Origin: Phascolarctos cinereus
Taxonomy: Eukaryota > Chordata > Mammalia > Diprotodontia > Phascolarctidae
NCBI RefSeq assembly: GCF_002099425.1
Contig: NW_018344004.1
Coordinates: 8,134,001 to 8,198,000 of the forward strand
Direction: 5' to 3'
Length of the DNA stretch: 64,000 bases
Positions 1 through 11,412 of the stretch are shown piece after piece. The stretch's first letter is position 1. Every line of letters starts with the position of its first letter. Below the pieces are notes generated by a model that was given only the letters and a program-made list of their open reading frames with translations, ran no database searches and had not been told where the DNA came from. The position numbers were made by a program, and so were the translations under genes.

Positions 1-804
1 AGTTTAAATAATTCTCTGCATGTTGGATTAAATAACTCATACAGAGATAATTATCAAACACAGTATTATTGTATATTAGTTTGATAGAAAAGAAAAGGCC
101 TAAATTGTGACTTAATCTTTTTTCAGCCACCCTTGACTGTAGACTTAGCTGTAAGGGCAGGATATGCTCCCATTACAAAGTATTATTAATATTTCTACAG
201 AAGATAAGCTACCTGAAAGCAGAGATTATTTCATTTTTGTGTTTGCACCCAGAGTCTAGCAGTGTCTGAGTTTTAATAGATACTTAATACAAAAATACCT
301 GTTTGTTGATAGACCTGATTGCTAGCTACCTAGAATTGTAGGCAAAGTCTCTAATAATGTTTTCTAAAAGGGACACCTCACAATTGTACCATCTGTCATT
401 GGTAGTAAATATCACAGTCAACAGCTTGAATGCTGTGAACAGTTCTACTCATTGAATGTCATGAAAGATAGAAGGAGCTACAAAATGCCCAGAGAAAAGA
501 AACCAAAATTATTTAAAAAAAAAAAGCAATAGGAACATCTGTATGAGATTTTTGAAAAAATTAAAATTCCTTCTGGAAGGATAAAGACCAGGAATAGAGT
601 TAAATTTGTATATTCACAAATAACACCATAGACTTCATCAAATACTGGAAGCTTAGAGTTAAATGATACATACTGCAATCAGGAAATTATTTTAAAATAT
701 AAAGGTTTTTTTATACTAGCTTGCAGTTAATTTATAGAATTCATTATGTGAAGGGATATAAGTTGAATATATACAAATTGATTCAATAATAATTTTGATG
801 AATT
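1..804. other. Unassigned AT-rich intergenic DNA
   Basis: No repeat family, gene or RNA was recognised. Open frames here are short and have no protein signature. Long A runs such as that near 515-525 are present but no complete element could be delimited. Confidence 0.5.
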
Positions 805-1005
805 CTGAGTTCTGAATTCAAATTCTGATGTGAGTCAGGGCATTTATTAGCACATAGCCCTGGGCAAGTCACTTAATCTTTCTCAGCCTCTTTCCTCATC
901 AATAACAACAGGATGATATTAACACCTACCTTGCAGTGTTCTTATGCAGATTAGATGATAAAATATATGTTAAGCACTTTTCAAATATTAAAATTATGTT
1001 AAAGC
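805..1005 (+). repeat. MIR/CORE-SINE fragment
   Basis: The stretch holds the tRNA-related/core string 'tgggcaagtcacttaatctt' followed by 'cctcatcaataa' and the 3' 'ttaagcacttttcaaatatt' motif, in MIR order. Divergence is high, as expected for an ancient mammalian SINE. Confidence 0.8.
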
Positions 1006-1254
1006 ACAAACACTAACATTTGAAGTAAATGAATAAATTGTTTTCTGTGCAATGATTAATTAAAGGGAATTAGATATGTTAGGGTAAATTTTGAGGTAGA
1101 CTTTTTTGAGGGCAAGCAATGTTCTTTGGTGCCCATGGCAGCAGCAAGATTAGGCTGGATTGTATAAAGAAATTCTCTACGCAAGAACTAGTGTCAGGGA
1201 AGGTACAGGACCCTCAGCCTCAGTAGATCTGCAATGCTGTGTTATTAAAAACTG

Positions 1255-1515
1255 GTGCTTAGGTTCCAAAGTTCATAAAGTTTTGGTCTTGGAGTTAGGA
1301 AGACTTGATTTCAAATTTTGCTTCAGATACCTTCTGGATGTATGACCATGGACCTGTCACAACCTTCATCAGCCTCCTTATTTCATTGGTAAATAAAGAT
1401 GATAATAACACCTACCTAACAGAGTTGTGAAAATCAAATGAGGCAACATACGTAAACTGCTTTGCAAACCTTACAGCACTTTATAAAGGTTAGCTATTCA
1501 CTGTTACTATTATAA
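1255..1515 (+). repeat. CORE-SINE (MIR3/THER1-like)
   Basis: A head near 1290 (a 'ttggagttaggaagacttga' match to the marsupial SINE head) is followed by the core and the 3' signature 'gctttgcaaaccttacagca' near 1460. That 3' end is typical of marsupial MIR-like SINEs. Confidence 0.8.
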
Positions 1516-2600
1516 AGTGAAAGATTAAAAAAAAAGTCACACACTAGTATGGAATTTAGACCTGAATGCTTTCTAGCCATCTTGGGGTTTTCTTTATAAG
1601 ATGGACTATTAGTCTGATCCTCTTAATGATATTTTTATTTTAATCTGTCATCTGAGTCCCTGGTGGGTAGCCCTGATGGAGAAATACTGGCACCTTTCTT
1701 TCATTTTCTCTTCCTTCCTTCCGTCTTTCCTTCCTGTTATCAATTATTCTTTGATAACTAAAGGTAACATTTTATGATAAATTCTAGAAAATCTCAATGC
1801 ATCATTGAAAAAAACTGTTCATTTTTCAAATTTGTATTTTACCCAGTTGAAGATGTTTAGATAATAAAGATACTGCTCACTACATTGCACTTATTTTCTA
1901 TGATGTTTCTGCTAGAAATTAAAATTGCTCTGCTTTAGTGATTAAGCTCTTAAACTCATCAATAAACTTTCTATCAACTCCAAGGAGCACATGTAAAGGT
2001 AGATGAGTTTGTTAGTGTGATATGTGAGCATTTTCAGCTGGCTCTATTTCCAAAGACAAAGCTCTACATAGATCAGTTACAATGCACTGCACAAACATAA
2101 AACTGTTTAATTCATTATTGAAGCAGTTTCATTACAGCAACAACAGTTTAACACCCTGCAGTGACAATTCTGAATGGAAAATTAAGTATATGTTTGCTTT
2201 AGTTGAAGCTGTTGTAATCACTATCTAAATGTTAGTAGACATGGTCTTGAGGAAACAGGTTATAGCTCTTATGCCATCTTCAAAGATATGTCTTTCTATC
2301 TAAATTTTAATAAATAAATTATATGACTAGATTTAGTTGTCTTTCTTGTTTGTTTTCTTTCTTGTGTGATTGATGGAATCTTATTGGGGCAGATCAACCA
2401 TGGAACTTAACAGAAAAAAATGTACTTGCTTACACAAACAAAGATGGTGATAAACTAATTGAATATAAAAGTTCCATTCCATTCCATTCAGGTTCTGGAT
2501 TGGAAACACCCAATCATCATCACATGAGATTTTTTTCTGACCAGTAATTTCACTGATATAATGAATTCATGGTATGGACAATTTCTCTACTGATGCAAAT
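1516..2600. other. Unassigned DNA; possible conserved non-coding segment 1890-2330
   Basis: No repeat family is evident. The part from about 1890 to 2330 has mixed composition, lacks poly-A or terminal repeats, and contains an E-box (cagctg) and several ATTA-type motifs. That texture suggests old unique sequence, but conservation cannot be shown from one genome. Confidence 0.3.
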
Positions 2601-2604
2601 AAGC

Positions 2605-2765
2605 ATCTGCTATACAACTAATATAGCCTTGGGTAACAAGAAGTTAAGTGTCTTGCTTAGGGTTGCACAGCCAGTATGTGTCAGAGGCAGGTCTTGAAGG
2701 TAGGTAGTAGGCCTCACCCTGAGGCTGGCTCTACCAACTGTCTGTGGTCTCTGCCTATCATCATT
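2605..2765 (-). repeat. CORE-SINE fragment
   Basis: Read on the plus strand, the order 'aagttaagtgtcttgcttag', then a diverged 'cacagccagtatgtgtcaga' and 'ggcaggtcttgaa' is the reverse complement of the MIR/marsupial SINE body. Confidence 0.7.
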
Positions 2766-2773
2766 CTCAAGTC

Positions 2774-2845
2774 ATACTGAAGCATCTTCTCGATTTCACA
2801 ATCTTTAAAATACTGAAGCATCTTCTCAATTTCATAATCTTTAAA
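2774..2845. repeat. Tandem duplication of a 36-bp unit
   Basis: Two adjacent 36-bp copies (2774-2809 and 2810-2845) begin 'atactgaagcatcttctc' and end 'atctttaaa'. They differ at two positions. It is a recent local duplication, not a known repeat family. Confidence 0.9.
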
Positions 2846-3464
2846 ATACATGAGGAGGAAATGTTATTTTCCTCCAAATGAAAAATGTTTCTTTAATTCA
2901 TTAACAAACTTAAGAATTAAATTTAACAAGGAGCATTTAGAAATAAAACTTTTTAAACTATATCTTAAAATTTTTAAATATTGCTATTTTTAATAACATA
3001 CAGTTATAGAATTATATCCCCAAACTTTCTTTTGTTTTTCCCACTCTTAGTCCGCTACAAAGAATGAAAAACTAGACGTAAAACAAAAATGGTGGAAAGG
3101 AGAAGAAACAGTGGGGTTATGGGGTTAATTTCCCCCCAAAAGATAATTTTCACTTGTTCCTTCTCTGGCCAAGGCTCTTATCCTTTTTCCAAAATAGTTG
3201 CCACAGCTCATTTTAAACTTCACTTAGTTTAGTTCGTGGGCCACTGGTTCACACCAGACTGCTAAAGGCTCTTACTTACACAGATCCCAGTCAATCTACA
3301 AATTTCATTGACTCAACTATCAGACCAATATCTTGTGTTCCCTGGCTTAAGCTCCAGTCCTTGGGTTGTTCTTTGGTTCTACTATACTACTTAGGCTTAA
3401 ATCACTTTGTTGACAGGACTTTTTGTTCCATAAATCAACATCTCTGATTCAAACTTTCATTGTC
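2846..3464. other. Unassigned DNA
   Basis: AT-rich to 3010, then mixed composition. No repeat, gene or RNA was recognised. Confidence 0.4.
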
Positions 3465-3520
3465 TAGGACTAGTCGATCTTTGAATTTCCTTCCAACTCT
3501 GAGATTTCATGACTTGCTGT
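3465..3520 (+). repeat. CR1/L3 LINE 3'-end fragment
   Basis: The order 'ggactagtcgatctttgaat' then 'ttccttccaactctgagatt' matches the 3' end of the CR1/L3 group, usually read as gactagatgacc...ccttccaactct. Confidence 0.65.
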
Positions 3521-3770
3521 TCTTTGTTTACTATGCTGCCTTTGTCACCTTTGCCCTGTGCTTCCTTTCCTAACGCGCTTTCCTGTGTCTTGTGTTTGTG
3601 ATACATACCATTTTGCTGAGTCATACCGGTGGCCAAGAGTAAGGCCACTGCTGACCTCCATGATGCCCATGAAACCTGCATATATCAGATAAACCCTATT
3701 TACACTAGATACCTATCTCATGTTTTAATAACACTGATAAATCTATATAAAGGAAGAATTCTTAAATCTT

Positions 3771-3945
3771 TTTTTGTCATGGATCTTTTTGTTACTCTGG
3801 TGAAGTTTTAGGGACCCCTTCTCAGAATAATTTTTAAGTGCAAAAAGTAAAACACAATATTATAAATGAATCTAATTATATTGAGATAAATTTATCAAAA
3901 TATTTTTTAAATACAAAAACAAGATCATGAACTCCAAGGCAGCAG
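3771..3945 (+). repeat. hAT-type miniature transposon fragment
   Basis: The stretch contains 'gaccccttctcagaataatt', 'taattatattgagataaatt' and a reversed 'atgaactcc' end. It shares these blocks with 25246-25415 and 49258-49445, so three copies of one old family lie in the window. It resembles mammalian Charlie-type non-autonomous elements; the terminal repeats are decayed here. Confidence 0.6.
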
Positions 3946-4169
3946 ACTTTGAAAATAAATAATTTTTTATTAAGTACTACTTATTTGCCTTAACAAAATG
4001 GGACTTGGTGAACTTGATTGGACCCCTATTCCATTCATTTATTCATCAGACAGTTATTAAGCACTCACTATGTAAAGCCAATTGGAAAATATAATATTCT
4101 GTTGCTAGTGGTTTCCTCAGAGAATAGACCATGGGAAAACATGGTTGCTCTGAATCTGATATTAATGGT

Positions 4170-4395
4170 TGGATGGGAAGCAGTATCAAATAGTGGATAG
4201 CAAACTGGTATCAGAGGCAGGAAGATATGGGTTCAAGTTCTGTAACTGACGTATACTATTAGTGTGACTCTGGGCAAGTCATTTAATCTCTTAGTTCTGC
4301 AGGTGATTTTCTGTGACTATAAGTTGCAAAACAATTGTTCTTCTGCATTAATAGTGGGAGTTTCCTCATCCAATGAGATACTATAACAGTGAAAT
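4170..4395 (+). repeat. Composite tRNA-derived marsupial SINE
   Basis: The tRNA-like head includes 'gggttcaagttctgtaactg' (a B-box-like pol III element) and 'gactctgggcaagtcattta'. A different tail follows with 'ctataagttgcaaaacaatt' and 'gtgggagtttcctcatccaa', which is a recurring tail of marsupial SINEs. Confidence 0.7.
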
Positions 4396-4910
4396 AAAAG
4401 GCTGGGAAAAATTAGATAAGCATATCCCAGGATATGTTAGCAGCAATTTTGCCTCTGTCCTTGATAAATTTGTTGAAACACATTTTAATGTGTTTATATT
4501 TCCTATCATTAATGTGTCCAAAGGTAATAAAATTTTTCCAGAGCATTCGTTTATATAGATTAATTGTTTGAAACTTACTTTAACCCAGTTTCATAGGGTG
4601 TTTGCCACTTCACCTTCATACTTAAGGATTGGTAAATTAATTCTTATTATATATGCTATTCATGGTTTCATAAGTTTTGATATTGTGACCTCTCAATCTT
4701 TGTTTTCCCAGGTGAAATATTTGTCTTTTTACTTGATCTCCCTTTTACAATGTACCTACCATTCTTCCGATTATATTAATAGAATATACATTTAAGCATA
4801 CCCAAGCTGCCCTTTCAGGGTTTGCATCTGGACTCAGGAAATTATAGTAACCAAATAAATGACAGACAATATACAAAATGCAAGCAAAAAAAAATCATTC
4901 CTTTTTTCTA
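4396..4910. other. Unassigned AT-rich DNA
   Basis: Two short overlapping open frames (about 60-75 codons) occur but show no family signature and are expected by chance. No repeat was recognised. Confidence 0.4.
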
Positions 4911-5145
4911 TTTGGAGCCAAGAAGAACTGGATTCAAATCCTGCCTGCAATATTTAATGGCTATGTGATCATAAGTAAGTCAGATAACTATGCTCATTAT
5001 TTTTTTCCATCTTTAAAATGGAAATAATTCTGATTCTCAACTCATGAGTGTTGTGAGACTCAAATGAGTTTATATACACACATACACACATATAATGCTT
5101 TACATTAAAATGCTATGTAAATGTCAGTGATTATTAGTGTTGCCA
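4911..5145 (+). repeat. MIR/CORE-SINE
   Basis: A head with 'ggattcaaatcctgcctgca', a degraded core, and 'gtgttgtgagactcaaatga' plus 'aaatgctatgtaaatgtcag' define a nearly full-length MIR-type SINE. A short CA-rich insertion lies at about 5075-5090. Confidence 0.8.
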
Positions 5146-5194
5146 TTGATTTCTATATTTTTGTTCCTCTCTATTTAGCTGGATGAATTTAACT

Positions 5195-5255
5195 CTGTGT
5201 GTATGTGTGTGTGTGTGTGTGTAGATATATATGTGTGTCTATACACATACATCTA
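5195..5255. repeat. (TG)n/(TA)n microsatellite
   Basis: Interrupted TG dinucleotide tract followed by a TA/CA-rich stretch. Confidence 0.95.
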
Positions 5256-5479
5256 TATGTTTTACAATCTTCAGTCTAGTAGGTTGTTGTAGTTATTGAT
5301 TATAAACACATCGCAATATATATGGCATGAATCCCTTTATTGCTATATTAATTACATTAAATGTGCCATCTACAAAAGCATAATTCATTTTTTGAAACCT
5401 TTTGTCTGAAGCAATGATAGCAAAGTAATAAGTTTAGTTTCTCCTATCCTGTAGAGTCAGAGATAGAGAATGAAAGTAA

Positions 5480-5705
5480 GATCTGCTTTCAATGGGTCTT
5501 TTGAAGAAAGGTCTAGGAAATTCTTTCCAAGAAATATCTCGTACAAGCCGTTCCCTGATTATACTACTTAGAAGGAGGGAATTGATGGAGTTATTCAAAT
5601 TGTTTAAAGAGAGGCTGGATGACCATTTGTTAGGAATGTTTATAGAGGAGATATACCCATTAGGCAGGGAGCTAGAATAAATGGCCTCTAAGAACTCCTC
5701 CAAAT
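5480..5705 (+). repeat. CR1/L3 LINE 3' region
   Basis: The blocks 'gagaggctggatgaccattt', 'gttaggaatgtttatagagg' and 'agaataaatggcctctaaga' match the 3' end of ancient CR1/L3 elements. Overlapping open frames on both strands here are chance frames inside the repeat. Confidence 0.75.
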
Positions 5706-7282
5706 CATCGATTAGGTTGACGTGAAATTATTCTCAACAAAGAACTAGCTTTGGGCCTTGACAATAGTTTTAGCATTACTTAGCAAATTGACATATGCTT
5801 ATAGATTTCACAGACATATGGAAAAACATCATGGGCTCACAGAATACTTTGGTCCTATACAATTGCAGCCATATCATACTGTTGGAGAGAAATTAGATCA
5901 AATGTGTGCATTGCTTTATGGGAGAATCATTCAGTGAATGCTGTAGAAATCATTTGCCATACTTGTGTGAGAACTATATCCAGCTTTGCTTGACTGGTGG
6001 TAAGTGATGTCCCGCTGAGTAATGGAAATATACATGCACTTCAGAACTTGGAAAGGATTTGTTTTTCTCTTTATTCCAACTGAAGTTTCCTGTGGTTTTT
6101 GGTGCTGCTATCACAGTATTATGTCTTTTTCTAAGTGAAAGGGACTGAAGGAATAAGAAAGACTGTTTTCCAAATTCTCATCAACAGGATACAATTAAGG
6201 TTGAAAGTGCTGAGTAATTTGAAATGGTTTAATCTATTTGTTATGTATTTTTAGCTTTCCCGTTAAGTCCACATTTATAACTGGACCTGAGATTTGATAG
6301 AACTATGTAAATTTCTGTATTAGGAAATATGTAAATATAAAATTTTGTCCCCAGTGATGAAAACAAACTTCTTACATATCTCTTATTTACATGAAGAGAG
6401 TGGTTCATATATAGTATATCTTAAACCTTCTGTATTCAGAAAGATATCTAATTATTTTTGAATCAAACTCAAAATTTGGAAGATAGTGATTTCATTAATA
6501 TTTGTGCTTTAATTTTAGATTGAGAAAAATGCAACCAGGCTATTGTCTTCGGTCTCCATTCACATTGAAGCTCTTAGACTGACAGTAGCTCAATACATAA
6601 GGTCTAAGCTTATACTAGACTTCTTCCTGTTCCATTTTGAAAAAAGGTCCATAATTGGAGTCTGTTTTGTTATGTTCTTAGGAAGCATCATGGTCCAAGA
6701 AAGTGTGGTGAAATCCAGAAGACTAAGATCCCTGGGGAAAGAAACTGTACCAGCAATAGCTAACAAGAGAACTATGATTACATAGCAAACCAAACTTATT
6801 GTATCCTAGACTTTATGTAATTGATTCAGAAAGTACAAAGAAAAAATGAGTATAATGACATGACGAGAAACTTTAAATGAAATAGAGTCTAAGAGACAGA
6901 GGAGGAACATTGAAAATAAATGGTGGATATCCAACAATAATAATCCTGATGACAAAGAGGCAGACAAATTTGATTTATTAATGAGTTCAGATTTTGATCA
7001 AATATATGTAAAATAATTAGGGGAACACATATAAGGATGAATATAGAGGAATGCAAAATGAGTCCATAAGAATTGTATCATGAAACCTAATTTAGAACAA
7101 ACTGTAGTATATGAAAAATACTGATTTTGTTTGTAAAAAGGCATTCTAAAAGTTAACAAGAATGAGAAGGAAATGATAGGGACAATGTTTGAGGAGATGA
7201 TGTCATATTAACACATAATATAAAGTAGGACCACTGAACTATTTTGTTTCTATCTTCAAATAATTTTTTTTTTTTGTAGATT
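5706..7282. other. Unassigned DNA
   Basis: No gene was recognised. The part from about 6640 to 7250 is A-rich on the plus strand and looks like decayed retrotransposon sequence, but I could not place it in a family. An 80-codon frame at 6543-6785 has no recognisable domain. Confidence 0.4.
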
Positions 7283-7294
7283 AGAATAAAGTCA

Positions 7295-7353
7295 TGTGTG
7301 ACCCTGGGCAAGTCAATTAACCCCGATTGCCTTATCAAAAAGCAAAAAAAAAA
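7295..7353 (+). repeat. 5'-truncated WSINE1-type tail
   Basis: It starts within the SINE body at 'tgtgtgaccctgggcaagtc' and runs through 'ttaaccccgattgcc' to an A-rich tail. The flank 7283-7294 reads 'agaataaagtca', which nearly repeats after the next SINE at 7522-7533. Confidence 0.85.
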
Positions 7354-7365
7354 AAGTTAAGGTTT

Positions 7366-7521
7366 GGAGCAGCAAGGTGGCACAATGGATAGAGCACTGG
7401 CCTTGAAGTCAGGAGGACCTGAGTTCAAATCCAGCCTCAGACCAAACACTTGACACTTACTAGCTGTTTGACCCCAGGCAAGTCACCTAACCCCAATTGC
7501 CTAAAAATTAAAAAAAAAAAA
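7366..7521 (+). repeat. WSINE1-type tRNA-derived SINE, full length
   Basis: The tRNA-like head 'caaggtggcacaatggatag', the pol III B box in 'gagttcaaatccagcctcag', the body 'acacttactagctgtttgac' and 'aagtcacctaaccccaattg' precede an A tail. It is short-tailed, as in the L1-mobilised WSINE1 family. Confidence 0.95.
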
Positions 7522-7859
7522 AGAATAATGTCAAAGACTTTGAAGAAGGCTTGTATGCAAAACAGATTTGGATTTCCAATCCTGTACTTCCTTTCATATT
7601 AATTTGGCCATCTCCCTGGTCATGGTAATGATTTCTTAATTGTCAAATCTCTCAATTTTCCCTCAGGATTCATTTTATCTCTATTGCGTTTTTTATTGCT
7701 AACTACCTTATTTTGCTGGATACTCTCTTGGTTTTTGTGACACTGTACTGTCTTAGTTTTCCTATCCATCTGACCCATTTGCTTCAGTCAACTTTGCTGA
7801 ATTTTCATCCGCATCACACCTACTAACTTGTGTACACCCTGAGGTTTGATCTTGGATAT

Positions 7860-7920
7860 TTTTCTCTTCTCTTTCTCTATCTTTCTCTCCTTCCCCCCTT
7901 CTCTCCCTCTTCTTCTTTAT
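7860..7920 (+). repeat. Pyrimidine-rich tract
   Basis: CT-rich low-complexity run inside the L2 copy. Confidence 0.9.
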
Positions 7921-8471
7921 CAGCTCACATGGTTTTGATTACTTCATGACTCTGAGATTTGTATATCCAGCCATAGTCCTTCTCCTGAGATCCAATCCTG
8001 AATCACCAACTGCTAAGTCGTCCTCTAGAACTGAATGTCCCATAGGCACTTCAAACTCAACAAAACAGAAATTATTATACTCTTCTTCCAACCTTCTCCT
8101 TTTAATGAGGGCACTGCTATCTTTCCTGAGATTTTCTGTTTTGGTGTTATAAAATTCTCACTCTGTCTTGCCCCACATGAGGAAGCAATGACCAAGTTTT
8201 GTCATTTCTGTGTCTACAATATCTCTCACATCTATTCTCTGTACTCATAGACCACTGTGGTTTTCTAATTTTTTTTATCACCTTTTACCTGTATTGTTGT
8301 AAGAGTCTCCATGCTCATCTCTTTCCACTTTAATCCATTCTCCACAAAGCTAGCTAGCTGCCAAAGTAATTTCCCTAACATATAAGTCTGACCATGTCAC
8401 TCGCCTACTCAACAAACAGCAGTGATTCTCTTCCACTTCTAATATCATATAGAAACTCTTCCAATTAGCTT

Positions 8472-8625
8472 ATTTTTATTTTTATTTTTAGGCAATTGGG
8501 GTTAAGAGACTTGCCCAGGGTCACATAGCTAGTAAGTGTCAAGTGTTTGGTCCCAGGTTGAATTTGACCTCAGGGCCTCCTGACTTCAAGACCGGTGCTC
8601 TATCCACTGTGCCACCTACCTGTCC
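8472..8625 (-). repeat. WSINE1-type SINE in L2
   Basis: Reverse-complement SINE with T-rich tail, 'caattggggttaagagactt' and 'ctatccactgtgccacctac'. A 12-bp target-site duplication 'tccaattagctt' flanks it at 8460-8471 and 8626-8637, so both ends are defined. Confidence 0.97.
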
Positions 8626-8899
8626 TCCAATTAGCTTTTAAAGCCCTGACAAGCTCATACTCAACCTACTATTTTACCTTTGTAACACAGTGATTTCCTT
8701 CGTTCACACTGTCATTCAGCCAAACTGGCCTTTCCTCATACATGTCTTCCCATTTCCTTCCTCTCTCTGTTCCTTTGTACTAGTTATCCCTCATGTCTGA
8801 AATATTGTCTCTCAAAATCCCTAGTTTCATTCAATGATCTAATCTTTTATGTGAACTCTTTCTTAATTCCCCTTACTGTAGTGTCTTCTGGTCAAGTTA

Positions 8900-9005
8900 T
8901 ACACATGTGCACACGTATATACATATACATACACATACATACATCCACCCTTATATACATGCATATACGTATGTGTATATGTGTGTGTTTGCATGTGTGT
9001 GCTTA
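8900..9005. repeat. CA/TA/TG-rich simple repeat
   Basis: Interrupted alternating 'cacatac' and 'tgtgtg' stretches lying inside the L2 3' region. Confidence 0.9.
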
Positions 9006-9108
9006 CGTGTTGTCTCCCAATAGAATGTGAGCTCCTGTTTCACTTTTTGTCTTCTTATTACTAACACCTAGCATAATGTCTGAGACAGGAACACAGAAGT
9101 GCTTATTA

Positions 9109-9289
9109 AGGGTGGGGAAACTGTGACTTCAAGGCCACATGTGGCCCTCTAGGTCCTCAAGTGTGGCCCTTTGACTGAATCCAAACTTCACAGAACAAAT
9201 CCCCTTAATAAAAGGATTTTTCCTCTAAAACTTGGACTCAGTCGAAAAGCTGCATCCAAGGACCTGGAAGCCACAGGTTCCCCGCCCTG
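9109..9289. mobile_element. hAT miniature element, OposCharlie-like, in L2 tail
   Basis: A 181-bp near-palindromic element. The left arm has 'aggccacatgtggccctcta' and 'gaatccaaacttcacagaac'. The right arm is its reverse image: 'gaaaagctgcatccaaggac' and 'ccacaggttccccgccctg'. Imperfect 8-bp duplications 'gcttatta' (9101-9108) and 'gcttaatt' (9290-9297) fit hAT integration. It has no coding capacity. It resembles the OposCharlie1 group, known from opossum and transferred horizontally in several vertebrates; that name is from memory. Confidence 0.8.
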
Positions 9290-9374
9290 GCTTAATTCTT
9301 ATTTGTTGATTGATTCCTCCACTGGCATTCAGACCCCATGGAGACACTCCTTTCTTTGTATTTTTTAAATTAAA

Positions 9375-11412
9375 TTGCTTTTTTTGGTTACATTTTAAGT
9401 TCTGAACCATCTCCTTCCCTCCCTCCCCACCCCACACTGGAGAAGACCATCATTTGACAAAGATACATAATATGTGTGTGTATACTATGTATATTTCTAT
9501 TTTATCAGTTCTTTCTCTGGAGGTAAGTAGCATGTTCCTTCATAGGTCCTCTGCAGCTGATTTCTGTATTTATAATATTCAGAATAATTTATTCATTCAC
9601 AGTTATTCTTCAAACAATGTTGCTCTTAATGTATATAATGTTCTCATGGTTCTCATTTCACTCTTCTTTATTTCATGCAAGTCTTTCCATCTTTTTTCTA
9701 AAATCAACCTGCTCATCATTTCTTACAACACAGTAGTATTCCATCACAATCATATACCACAATTTGTTTAACCATTCCCCAACTGATGGGCATTCCCCTC
9801 AATTTTCAGTTCTTTGCCATCCTAGAGAGCTGCTTTAAATATTTTAGAAAATATAGCTCCTTTTCCTTTTACCCCAATAACCTTGGGAAGCAGATTTAAC
9901 AGTGATATTGCTGAGTTAAAGGGTATACAGAATTTTATAACTCTTTGGGCATAATTCTATATTGCTTTCCAAAATGGTTATATCAGTTCACAGTTCCACA
10001 AACAGTATGTTAGTGTCCCAATTTTTCTGCATCGCCTCCAACATTTGCCATTTTCCCCTTCTATTGTTTTAGCCAATCTGATAAGTGTGAGATGATATCT
10101 CAAAGTTGGTTTAATTTGCATTTCTCTAATCAGTGATTTTGAACATTTTAATATGGTTACATATAGCTTTGATTTCTTCATCTAAAAACTACCTGTTTAT
10201 ATCCTTTGACCGTTTATCAATTGGGAAAAACTCATATTCTTATAAATTTGACAAAGTTCTCTATATATTTTATATGAGTCCTTTGTCTAAGAAACTGTTT
10301 ACAATTTTCCCCTCAACTTTCTGTTTTCCTTCTAATGTTGGCTACATTGATTTTATTTCTACAAAACCATTTAAATTAAATATAATCAGAATTATCCATT
10401 TTATGTCTCACAATGCTCTCTATCTCTTGCTTATTTATATTTTTTCTTCTATCCATAAGGTAATATCTTCCATATTCTTCTAATTTGCTTACATTTCCCT
10501 TTATATCTAGTTCATGTATCCATTTTTACCTTATCTTGGTAAATGGTGTAAGATATTGGTTGATTCCTAGTTTCTGTCAGACTGCTTTCCAATTTTCCCA
10601 GCAATTTGTTTTTTACCAAATAATGAATTCTTATCCCAAAAATTTAAGTCTTTACATTAGTCAAACACAAGGTTACTATGATCTGTACTACTGCGCATTG
10701 TATGTCTGCTTCATAGCCAGTATTAGATAGTTTTAATAATTATTCCTTTATAATATAGCTTAAGATCTCATACCCCTAAACATACTTCCTTTACATTTTT
10801 TCATTAGTTCCATTGATATTCTTGACTTTCTATTCTCCCAAATGAATTTTGTTATTATTTTTTTCTAGCATAATAAAATAGGGTTTTTTTTGGGTAGTTT
10901 AATTGAGATGGCATTGAATAAGTAGATTAGCTTAGGTAGAATTGTCATTTTTATAATATTGGCTTTGCCCACTTATGAACAGCTAATATTTCTCTAATTA
11001 TTTAAATCTGACTTTATTTGTATAGAAATATTTTATAATTATCTTGATATAATTCCTGGGTTTGTCTTTGTCAGTATACTCTCAGGTATTTTATGCTGTT
11101 GATGGTTATTTTAAGTGGGGTCTTTCTTACTATCTCTTCTTGTGGGATTTTGTTGGTGATATATAGAAATGTTGATGATTTATGTAGGTTTATTTTATAT
11201 CCTGTTACTTTGCTAAAATTATTAATTGTTTCAACTAGCTTTTTAATTGAATCTCTAGCATTTTCCAAGTATATCATCATATCATCTGTAAAAAGAAACA
11301 GTTTTATTACCTCATTGCCCATTCTGATGCCTTCAAATTATTTTTCTTTTCTTTGCTATTACTTACATTTCCAATATAATATTGACAAATATTAGTGATA
11401 ATGGACATCCTT
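9375..11412 (-). repeat. L1 LINE, 3' end to reverse transcriptase region
   Basis: Reading from the 3' end, the copy runs through the 3' UTR, the ORF2 C-terminal region (about 9720-10180) and into reverse transcriptase. A minus frame at 11071-11322 holds LFTDDMMIYLENARDS, the L1 catalytic block with T where the family has A (FADD). Several frame breaks are present. It stops in RT where another L1 begins. Confidence 0.9.

Larger units (their letters stand above)
7585..9320 (+). repeat. L2 LINE, 3' portion
   Basis: Blocks collinear with L2 ORF2 and its 3' end include a remnant of the 'gacactgt' region near 7740, 'aagtctgaccatgtcactcg' near 8385, and 'tagaatgtgagctcctg' at 9022. The 3' tail 'gttgattgattcc' lies at 9305-9318. 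Two later insertions interrupt it: a WSINE at 8472-8625 and an hAT miniature element at 9109-9289. No intact frame remains. Confidence 0.85.

Noticed and set aside
5434-5703. Overlapping 89- and 62-codon frames on opposite strands
   Set aside because: They lie in a CR1/L3 3'-end fragment; neither frame has a protein signature.
7366-7450. tRNA-like sequence with a B box
   Set aside because: It is the head of a SINE; cloverleaf and flanks are those of the repeat, not a functional tRNA gene.
9454-10730. Series of hydrophobic plus-strand frames resembling membrane proteins
   Set aside because: They are the antisense of L1 ORF2, whose A-rich coding strand gives F/L/I-rich antisense frames. The same applies at 33-35 kb and 59-63 kb.
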